Source: Actibacterium naphthalenivorans (GTDB lineage: Bacteria > Pseudomonadota > Alphaproteobacteria > Rhodobacterales > Rhodobacteraceae). From it: a stretch of 64,000 nucleotides of DNA. A program made the translations under genes and the position numbers. The notes under the pieces were generated by a model, which worked only from the letters and a program-made list of their open reading frames with translations, was not told where the DNA came from and did not search any database. This document shows, piece by piece, positions 58,233 through 64,000 of the stretch (the stretch's first letter is position 1; each line of letters starts with the position of its first letter). Location of the stretch: positions 1-64,000 of the forward strand of contig NZ_JACIEQ010000003.1 in the NCBI RefSeq assembly GCF_014196965.1, in the 5' to 3' direction.

Positions 58233-59861
58233 CTAATCAGCCGCCCATTCGGGCCGCAGTAGCTCAGTGGTAGAGCGCACCCTTGGTAAGGGTGAGGTCG
58301 GGAGTTCAATCCTCCCCTGCGGCACCATCTCGCACTTTTGGTTGTCGAAATCGCCTAACACCTTGAAGGGTAAGGTGGTTTTTGGTGTTCCATACACGCC
58401 TTCCGGCATGAAGGTGAGGGGCTCAGAAAAAGCCAGCCTCAGAACTGTCTGACGGATAGCATGGCTCCCATTTTTATATATATCCCAAGGCCTTGAGAGA
58501 AATTTGAGGGCGAGTTCAATACAGTCTTCAAACCCAGCCACATTTGGCAGTGGCTCACCAGCCCTCTCGACCAGTGCGATCTTCTCCCGTTCCAGCTTTT
58601 CGATCTTGGCTTCTATGGCTTTGATGACAGTCGGGTTCTTGGTCTCGACCATGCGGTCAACGAGTTCCAAAATACTCTTGTCAGCAGCGTCTGCCTGACG
58701 CCGCCACTCTTCCCGCTCGGCCCGAGCCAACTCAAGGCGGCTGTTCCAAGCGTCCTTGAACATCGCGATCGCGAGATCGACCAGCCTTTTGGTGGGCTGT
58801 AGGCGCGCCAAGATGTCTTCGAAGCCGCCTTCCATCTTAGCCCGCGCAACAGACTTGCTTTTTTGCGAACAGCCGCGCGTTTCGCATCGGTAGTATGCAT
58901 AGTGCTTGTATTTGCCCTTCGACCACGCGCCGGTCATGTTGTTTCCGCACTCGCCGCAAGCAACAAAGCCGCGCAAAGGGAAATCTTCACTGAAGTCAGC
59001 CCGTGCCGATCCCCGCGCGCCTTCGACAAGGTTCTTCTGGATTTGCTCATATGTGGAAAAGCTGATTAGCGGCTCATGATGGCCACGGCGCAGCGACACG
59101 CCCCACGTCTTGGCTTGCACATACCCCGCATAGAGCGGATTCTTCAAAATCTTGGTGATCTTCCATGCTCTGATCTTCCCGTTCGGTTGGTCCTTCGGGA
59201 ACTCCGGTTTGCTCTCTAGGAAGCGCTGGACTTCAGCCTGAGAACGAAAACGCCCGTTTGCGTATCCGTTTAGGGCTTCGCATAGACAATCCGCCACCGG
59301 CTCGTCAGGAACCAACAGCTTCCCATGGATACGATCCGTCGCGAATTTATACCCGACAGGTGCGTGAAAGACCCAATATCCTTTCTCTACACGGGCAGTC
59401 ATTTTTTGTTTTACTTGGCGGCGGTTCTGATCGCGCTCTAGCTCGCCTTGGGCGGCAATGATTGTCTCTATGAATTTGCCTTCAGGCGTATCTTCAAAAG
59501 AAAAATTGAGGCATTCGATTCTTGCTCCACGGTTGGCAAATTCACGGCGAAGCTTGATGTGAAATTCGACATCCCGCGCAAACCGTTTGAGATCGTCAAA
59601 AATAACGATATAGTCCTTACTTGGCTGCGCATCGAGATAGGCCAGCATGCCACACATACCAGGACGCTTCAAAAAATCACCGCCGCCCGAGGCATCGTCT
59701 GGAAAAACCATCTCGACATCATAACCTTTGGATTCAGCGTATTGGCGACAACGATGTTCCTGGCTGTCCAAGCCTGATCCGGTAAGCCTTTGTTTCGTCG
59801 TTGAAACGCGGCAGTAGATGAGCGCGGAAGCCGTTCTTGTTTCTGTTCGCGGGATACCCAT
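58233..59861 (-). CDS. Large serine recombinase of the tRNA-Thr element
   Basis: This reading frame has 542 codons. The catalytic domain has YCRVST with nucleophile Ser20 and 'VIFDDLKRFARD'. A recombinase domain follows (about 165-270), then a zinc ribbon 'CGECGNNM...CETRGCSQK' (about 325-360), then a coiled coil (about 370-440). The last ~32 codons run through the tRNA-Thr gene in antisense and stop 20 bases beyond it, so the C-terminal tail (about 512-542) is tRNA antisense. There is no stop between the recombinase body and the tRNA. Confidence 0.9.
   Translation of the reverse strand: MGIPRTETRTASALIYCRVSTTKQRLTGSGLDSQEHRCRQYAESKGYDVEMVFPDDASGGGDFLKRPGMCGMLAYLDAQPSKDYIVIFDDLKRFARDVEFHIKLRREFANRGARIECLNFSFEDTPEGKFIETIIAAQGELERDQNRRQVKQKMTARVEKGYWVFHAPVGYKFATDRIHGKLLVPDEPVADCLCEALNGYANGRFRSQAEVQRFLESKPEFPKDQPNGKIRAWKITKILKNPLYAGYVQAKTWGVSLRRGHHEPLISFSTYEQIQKNLVEGARGSARADFSEDFPLRGFVACGECGNNMTGAWSKGKYKHYAYYRCETRGCSQKSKSVARAKMEGGFEDILARLQPTKRLVDLAIAMFKDAWNSRLELARAEREEWRRQADAADKSILELVDRMVETKNPTVIKAIEAKIEKLEREKIALVERAGEPLPNVAGFEDCIELALKFLSRPWDIYKNGSHAIRQTVLRLAFSEPLTFMPEGVYGTPKTTLPFKVLGDFDNQKCEMVPQGRIELPTSPLPRVRSTTELLRPEWAAD
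58253..58327 (+). tRNA. tRNA-Thr (GGT)
   Basis: Acceptor GCCGCAG / CTGCGGC, D-arm GCTCAGTGGTAGAGC, anticodon stem CACCC / GGGTG with loop TTGGTAA (GGT), T-loop GAGTTCAATCC, ending ACCA. It marks the insertion site of the element to its right; the tRNA is complete. Confidence 0.96.
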
Positions 59862-59887
59862 GAATCCTCTCTTTTCCGCCCTTGCCG

Positions 59888-60217
59888 CTAGATGGCAGGC
59901 GCGTCTATGTCTTTCTGTTGTTTACCTTGTACCAGTCCAGTGGACTCCGATTTTTCCCCACGATCAAGCTCTGTTCCAAGTTTTCCACAGGCTTGTTGGA
60001 CAGGATGCACGCCAAAGCCAAGTTCGACGAAGGCGGTTATGATCGACCAGAGAGCCCGAACAATTTCAGCCTTTTGAGCCTGGGTCAGCGACGGATCGTC
60101 GAGATATGCTTGATAATGCTCCAGGTCGATTTCAAGGTTTCCAAAGGTCTCGCAATGGACTGCTTTGTCCATTGCGGCGGACAGATCAGGAATGGTTGTG
60201 TTTTCACCATTTTTCAC
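59888..60217 (-). CDS. Conserved hypothetical protein upstream of the recombinase
   Basis: These 109 residues begin MKNGENTTIPDLSAAM and include 'LDDPSLTQAQKAEIVRALWSIITAFVELGFGVHPVQQACGK' in form, a helical segment ending in a conserved QQACGK. It starts 356 bases before the recombinase start on the same strand and ends 26 bases from it. Proteins like this often go with serine recombinases in Rhodobacterales elements; I know no function. Confidence 0.7.
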   Translation of the reverse strand: MKNGENTTIPDLSAAMDKAVHCETFGNLEIDLEHYQAYLDDPSLTQAQKAEIVRALWSIITAFVELGFGVHPVQQACGKLGTELDRGEKSESTGLVQGKQQKDIDAPAI

Positions 60218-60478
60218 GATTGATGATCCTTATCATCTGGCAAGATGGACCTCTCGCGGCCATGCTGAAACGGCGCGTTGAGGCACTTGCGTATCTGGAT
60301 TTTGTCGCGACCGGCCTTACAGCAGTTCACGGATGGTGCATTGCAGCGTCTAACGCTTGCTGAGTGAGGCTTTCGCCTGAGCACCTACCTCTAATTATAC
60401 CATAGGTTGCAGGCGTTTCGCAAAAACCGTGGTCGTGTCGGGAGGGGCGACTGTCGCCATGCACCCCGTTGCCCGCTC

Positions 60479-60817
60479 CTAACGTTCGTGGTCATCTCGT
60501 TCACGACGCCGCAAACGGGAGCGCGGCTGACGAGACTGATCGTCCTCTCTCAAACGGCCGAGCCTCTTTTCCCGCTCCTGATCGCGTATCTGTTGGATTG
60601 CCTCAAAAGCCTTCTGGTCAAGGCGTGCGGCGGTCAGAAGATATTTTTCGGGAATCGAATGGCTCTTTTGCCAACTTCCATCCTTGTCTCGATACGAACG
60701 GGTGCGCTCAGTGTTAAAAACCGGCCCATCGTCCGTATCCTTCTGCCAGATCGCCACCTCGATTGGACCGTATCGATGCGTTTGAACGGGCTTGTTTGAG
60801 TTTTCCTTGTCACTCAT
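60479..60817 (-). CDS. Small charged conserved protein of the element
   Basis: This protein has 112 residues, starting at MSDKENSNKPVQTH. The body reads 'RYGPIEVAIWQKDTDDGP' and 'RSYRDKDGSWQKSHSIPEKYLL', a beta-rich single-domain pattern like small plasmid and conjugative proteins, then a basic tail with many Arg residues (RSRLRRRERDDHER). It follows the TraG-like gene by 15 bases, so the two probably form one unit; single-strand binding is a guess. Confidence 0.7.
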   Translation of the reverse strand: MSDKENSNKPVQTHRYGPIEVAIWQKDTDDGPVFNTERTRSYRDKDGSWQKSHSIPEKYLLTAARLDQKAFEAIQQIRDQEREKRLGRLREDDQSRQPRSRLRRRERDDHER

Positions 60818-60832
60818 GTTCCTCATCCTTCT

Positions 60833-62440
60833 TTATGGCTGATATCCCTTCACGAAAGACCAAGTGCCCGAGTCATATTGCGGAAAGTCCGCAAATTTCC
60901 GTGGCACCGGCTCTTTGACCACTTTAGCCCGCGACGGACCCCATCGGCGGGGGATAGAAACGCAATCAAGCGGCGGATGATATGGATTTGGCAGGAAACG
61001 AGCTGCAAATTCCCGGCGCGAGTAGTATGCATATTTATGCCCAAGGATTGGGCTCAGGCTTTTGCCTGAAACAAACAGGATTTGTCGATCTTCGGGCATC
61101 GCCAGAATCTCATCGGGCGTCATAAGCGACCGCGCCTGCTTTGTCCGATGGGTTTCAGCAAAGGCTTGGAGTTTCATGTTCTGCATCGCTGCAATTGGAT
61201 CGCCGCCGCCAAGGACGCTCATGGCCGCTTGCTGTTTTGCCTGACGGGCTTGGGCTTGACGCAAACCATCATCATATTCGAGGGTTTGCTGACCAAGCAT
61301 CACGGAAACGAGCCGCGCTGTCTCGTAATCCCGCACGCCAAAAAACTGGCGCATCGTAGCCGAGCCCATAAACCCTTGTAGGCCAGTGGGACCAAAGTTA
61401 CGGGTGATCTGGCCTGCATCTTGAAACAATGCCCAGGCGCGCACACCTGCACCACGCCCGAAAGTGAAGGCACGCAACAAAGCGTCAAAGCTGCCAAGCT
61501 GACCGGCCTCATCAACAATCATGTTGACCGGCGGCGCAGACGGCGCGCGCGACTTGTAGAGCATCTGCACCGTGAACATGGTACGCAGCACCGGAGCCCA
61601 GATCGACACATATTCGATTGGCACATTGATGAACCAGGTGGCGGCCCGTGAGGAGTTGCAGGTTGCGGACAAGGACGCTCTGGGTCTTTCCAACGCGGCC
61701 TGCAACATCGGATCATCAAGGAAATTCAGGTAAGCGTAGAGCTCTCCCACAATGCTGCCGAACTCCCGCGCGCTGTCTTGTTGCTTGGCCAACATTTCGC
61801 CCGCCGAGCGCCGCACGCTCTCCATGCTTGAGCCGAGCATGCATTCGAGGATGTCCGGCCACTCGCCATTATTGGATTCAATGGCGTTGATCGTGCGATA
61901 AAGCGAGGGGAAGGACACTTCGCCATCACGCTCAACCAGCATCTTGACAAAGGCTTCACCCCATTCTCGGGCGCGAAGCTCAAAATACTTCCCGCTAGAA
62001 GAACCGCTGATCGGGATCAGGCTTTCAAGGATAAACTTACAGTCGGCATGAAAATGCGGGCTGTTTAGCCTGAGGATATCAAGTGGCTGCATGGCATGTT
62101 GCGGAAGGTCGTGCAAGCCAGTCGGGTTCCAGCAATACACATGGCTTCCAGCCATCGCAAAGTTCACCATGGTCACGGCAGCGATTTCGCCACGCGGATC
62201 GAGGATGAAATTGCGCTCACCGGCGGCACGGGCGACAGCCATTGAAAGTATGTCACGCATTTTGCCGGAACCGGCTCCCGCGACCGTGAGCCGTGGTGCG
62301 TCAGTATTCAGCATCAGGGGGGTCTGGCCAAGATAGCCGATCTGCATGCCATCGGAGCCAAGAAGCCCCGCATTTTTAATTTCTTGTCCGGTTGCCCATG
62401 CGGCACTCCCGAACCGATTTGTTTCATTGTCGAAAACCAT
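60833..62440 (-). CDS. VirD4/TraG-like coupling ATPase lacking a membrane domain
   Basis: This protein of 535 residues starts at MVFDNETNRFGS, with the ribosome-binding site GGGAGAAG just before. Walker A is GAGSGKM (55-61), with Met where Ser/Thr is usual; Walker B is VNMIVDEA (305-312), followed by a 'GQLGSFDALLRAFTFGRGAGVRAWALFQD' sensor region in form. Type IV coupling proteins hand DNA to a secretion channel. Unlike VirD4 there are no N-terminal membrane helices; small membrane proteins encoded just upstream could supply the anchor. No relaxase or mating-channel gene is visible in the window. Confidence 0.85.
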   Translation of the reverse strand: MVFDNETNRFGSAAWATGQEIKNAGLLGSDGMQIGYLGQTPLMLNTDAPRLTVAGAGSGKMRDILSMAVARAAGERNFILDPRGEIAAVTMVNFAMAGSHVYCWNPTGLHDLPQHAMQPLDILRLNSPHFHADCKFILESLIPISGSSSGKYFELRAREWGEAFVKMLVERDGEVSFPSLYRTINAIESNNGEWPDILECMLGSSMESVRRSAGEMLAKQQDSAREFGSIVGELYAYLNFLDDPMLQAALERPRASLSATCNSSRAATWFINVPIEYVSIWAPVLRTMFTVQMLYKSRAPSAPPVNMIVDEAGQLGSFDALLRAFTFGRGAGVRAWALFQDAGQITRNFGPTGLQGFMGSATMRQFFGVRDYETARLVSVMLGQQTLEYDDGLRQAQARQAKQQAAMSVLGGGDPIAAMQNMKLQAFAETHRTKQARSLMTPDEILAMPEDRQILFVSGKSLSPILGHKYAYYSRREFAARFLPNPYHPPLDCVSIPRRWGPSRAKVVKEPVPRKFADFPQYDSGTWSFVKGYQP

Positions 62441-62504
62441 GACTTCTCCCAAGAAAAAGGGCCGCCGATTGGCGACCCCTTGATTGAGTTTTTGTTTTCG
62501 CGGC

Positions 62505-62615
62505 TCAGCCGATGACCGCGACGATGATGACCAGAATGATCGCCACCGCGATCACAGCGGGCCAAGGATTTTCCTCTTTTTCAACGATTACGCCACGAAT
62601 TCTTCCACGTGCCAT
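62505..62615 (-). CDS. 36-residue single-helix membrane protein
   Basis: MARGRIRGVIVEKEENPWPAV in form is followed by a hydrophobic helix ending VIG. It has a clear ribosome-binding site (AGGAGAAAATACA then ATG) and lies 64 bases upstream of the TraG-like start. It may anchor the ATPase; function is unknown. Confidence 0.7.
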   Translation of the reverse strand: MARGRIRGVIVEKEENPWPAVIAVAIILVIIVAVIG

Positions 62616-62642
62616 TGTATTTTCTCCTATCCTAGTTGTGCT

Positions 62643-62936
62643 TCACATGAAGCGGGTGATGATTGCCAAGCCACCGAAGATCAAAGCTGTGCCGACTGAT
62701 GCTCGCGCGACGAAGAAAACGAGCAAAAAGCTAAGGCCGTACCAGGTAACAGATGCCAATCCGATGAGCCCATCGCCATAGGTTTGAAATGTTAGTGTTC
62801 GCACATAGACGATGGTGTACTTCCAGAGTATTGGCCCTCCGAAGAAAGCGGCGATCAGGGCAAGCAGATTGGCAAGGCCGGTGACAGAAGACATGAAAAT
62901 ATTCTGCCCTGCCTGTGCGTGATTTTTGTTCAGCAT
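62643..62936 (-). CDS. Small membrane protein of the element
   Basis: These 97 residues have three hydrophobic segments ('LANLLALIAAFFGGPILW', 'GLIGLASVTWYGLSFLLVFFV', 'ALIFGGLAIITRFM'). The ATG at 62936 follows GGAG; a TTG 15 bases upstream is also possible. It lies 27 bases before the 36-residue membrane gene on the same strand, so both probably belong to the TraG-like unit. Confidence 0.65.
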   Translation of the reverse strand: MLNKNHAQAGQNIFMSSVTGLANLLALIAAFFGGPILWKYTIVYVRTLTFQTYGDGLIGLASVTWYGLSFLLVFFVARASVGTALIFGGLAIITRFM

Positions 62937-63021
62937 TGTTTGAAACTCCAAGGCTGGAAGAACGACGTTGCTCTTCGATTCCCTTGATACCGCAGCCTCC
63001 GGCCAGTCTCGGGGGTTAAGC

Positions 63022-63357
63022 TCAACCAGCCGTCATTCGCGCGCTTTGTGCGAAGAGCCAAATGCTGCAAAGTGCGAACATCAAGCCAGCTACCTGATGA
63101 TAGCTCAACCGCTCACCAAACACCGTGACACCCAGCACCGACATAAGGATCAGATGAGTCATGCTGGACATCGCCGCGCCCTGCCCAAGACCCTTGGACA
63201 GGACTTGCGCGTAGATCAGATTGCTGAGCGCGAAGATCGCGAACGCATATCCCAGGTCGGTCAGCATTCCGAGATCGGCATAGCGCTTGAGAAAATAACT
63301 CCCCCCCGCAAAACCCCCGCTGGAGGCAAGCAGGCTGAGCCAGGACATAGCCATCAT
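63022..63357 (-). CDS. EamA/SMR-like four-helix transporter
   Basis: This 111-residue protein has four membrane helices, with 'SLLASSGGFAGGSYFLKRYADLG', 'FALSNLIYAQVLSKGLGQGAAMSSMTHLI' and 'GVTVFGERLSYHQVAGLMFALC' in form. The last segment, 'FGERLS.....G', is the hallmark of small multidrug-resistance/EamA proteins. It is a half-size transporter that would act as a dimer; the substrate is unknown. Confidence 0.75.
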   Translation of the reverse strand: MMAMSWLSLLASSGGFAGGSYFLKRYADLGMLTDLGYAFAIFALSNLIYAQVLSKGLGQGAAMSSMTHLILMSVLGVTVFGERLSYHQVAGLMFALCSIWLFAQSARMTAG

Positions 63358-63453
63358 GGATACACCTCATATTATGGAAAAGAAAAGCATCACACCAAGT
63401 CGGGCGGTGCTTTGAGTATGTTCAATTGAACCGCCAGAAACGGGTGGTATCCG

Positions 63454-63894
63454 TTAATCGACCTTTGGGGGATCGTCGTCATTGGCGGCACGTACTCCCC
63501 AAAGGAGAGCCTCGGACGGAAATCTCGCAGTCAGAATTGTAGCCAGAATGCGCACGCGTTCCCGAGACTCCGGTCTACGGCGAGGCGTTACATCATCGGG
63601 ACAACGCTTGTGACAGAAGTCACGGAACCACTCGCGGATGAAGGGGCGTTCGAACTGTTCCATGTCCAAGTGGACTTCGTCGCCGTCAAAACCGACGATC
63701 CAACCGCGATAGTCCCGGTACAGGTTCGTAAGGTGCTCATGCCATGCAGAGTCCTTGACGTTGAGGCCAAAAGCGAAGTTTCTTAGGTCGCGGATGTAGG
63801 TGGAGTTTTCCAGCATTTGATCGGTCACGAAATGGGTCATGAGGCGTTTGCAGTACCCGTTCAAAGTACAAGCAGGGCAAAGGACAGTAGACAT
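63454..63894 (-). CDS. Hypothetical Cys-containing protein
   Basis: These 146 residues begin MSTVLCPACTLNGYCKRLMTHFVTD. An N-terminal C-x2-C-x5-C pattern could bind metal, and two further Cys occur in 'FCHKRCPDD'. The centre is aromatic-rich ('NLYRDYRGWIVGFDGDEVHLDMEQFERPFIREWFRDF' in form) and ends with an acidic tail. I do not recognise a family. It starts with a ribosome-binding site (GGAAGGAGCACC) and lies upstream of the transporter gene on the same strand. Confidence 0.6.
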   Translation of the reverse strand: MSTVLCPACTLNGYCKRLMTHFVTDQMLENSTYIRDLRNFAFGLNVKDSAWHEHLTNLYRDYRGWIVGFDGDEVHLDMEQFERPFIREWFRDFCHKRCPDDVTPRRRPESRERVRILATILTARFPSEALLWGVRAANDDDPPKVD

Positions 63895-64000
63895 GTGGTG
63901 CTCCTTCCGTAGCATTGGTCTGGCACCGCTTGCTGGCCGCGATCCTGCTCCGTCAGAAGGTCACCAGACGGGGCGCACACACGACAGCAGAGCTTTGCGG

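Larger units (their letters stand above)
58253..64000. mobile_element. Integrative element inserted at tRNA-Thr (left end; right end beyond window)
   Basis: From tRNA-Thr rightward the DNA turns AT-richer and carries a large serine recombinase, small conserved unknowns, a VirD4/TraG-like ATPase and small membrane proteins, all on the minus strand. The tRNA forms the left junction. The right junction, which should repeat part of the tRNA 3' end or a short core, is not in the window. Confidence 0.75.

Noticed and set aside
58236-58330. Protein tail 'GRIELPTSPLPRVRSTTELL' as a conserved protein motif
   Set aside because: This is the known artefact of translating a tRNA gene in antisense; it is reported only as the recombinase read-through.

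Overview
The window looks like chromosomal DNA of an alphaproteobacterium of the Rhodobacterales (Roseobacter/Paracoccus/Rhodobacter-like). Supporting signs are a GC-rich core, a propionyl-CoA carboxylase / methylmalonyl-CoA mutase region with an ScfR-type (PccR-like) regulator and TTTGCAAA sites, and the gene order murA-DUF2948-GNAT-hisD-UPF0262-phosphatase-infA-maf-rng-yacG. Core segments alternate with three or four accessory segments. All calls come from reading the sequence and proteins; no database search was possible.

Layout. (1) 1-4.5 kb: AT-richer DNA with a large SIR2-like/P-loop NTPase protein followed 8 bases later by a small protein carrying an R-x4-H (HEPN-like) motif. This is probably a two-gene defence system. 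It ends at a 12-base tandem repeat, a tRNA-like 3' end and a terminator that look like an island boundary. (2) 4.9-7.9 kb: a DUF3883 protein, a small HTH-like protein, a serine recombinase broken by an in-frame TAG, and a DUF2924 gene broken by a frameshift. (3) 7.9-18.5 kb: a copper-resistance island (P-type ATPase, TVP38-like protein, DUF302 protein, cupredoxin-CusF fusion, multicopper oxidase, TolC-like outer-membrane protein, small secreted proteins, glutaredoxin-membrane fusion, ion channel). It contains several damaged genes, and its CsoR-like repressor has TGA exactly at its first metal-binding Cys codon. (4) 18.6-23.2 kb: TetR regulator, small glycine-rich membrane protein, CDC48/p97-like double AAA+ ATPase, polytopic membrane protein and a transposase remnant.

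(5) 23.3-50.8 kb: intact core genes. ychF and trpA come first. Propionyl-CoA assimilation follows (mcm, pccA, pccB, small conserved genes, an MFS exporter and the ScfR regulator), then a run of transporters and housekeeping genes ending with guanine deaminase and a methyltransferase. (6) 51-58.3 kb: tRNA-Phe and the murA-to-yacG cluster. (7) 58.25 kb to the end: an element inserted at a tRNA-Thr gene. It holds a large serine recombinase whose reading frame runs antisense through the tRNA, a VirD4/TraG-like ATPase without its own membrane anchor, several small membrane proteins and unknown genes. Its far end is outside the window.

How the genes work together. In the copper island, cytosolic Cu is exported by the ATPase, oxidised or bound in the periplasm by the multicopper oxidase and the cupredoxin-CusF protein, and possibly passed to the TolC-like protein. 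A perfect TACTCC-N3-GGAGTA dyad between the divergent CsoR-like gene and the metal genes is the likely operator. In the core, PccAB and Mcm turn propionyl-CoA into succinyl-CoA, apart from the epimerase, which is not seen here. The PccR-like regulator probably acts at related TTTGCAAA sites upstream of pccB and of its own gene.
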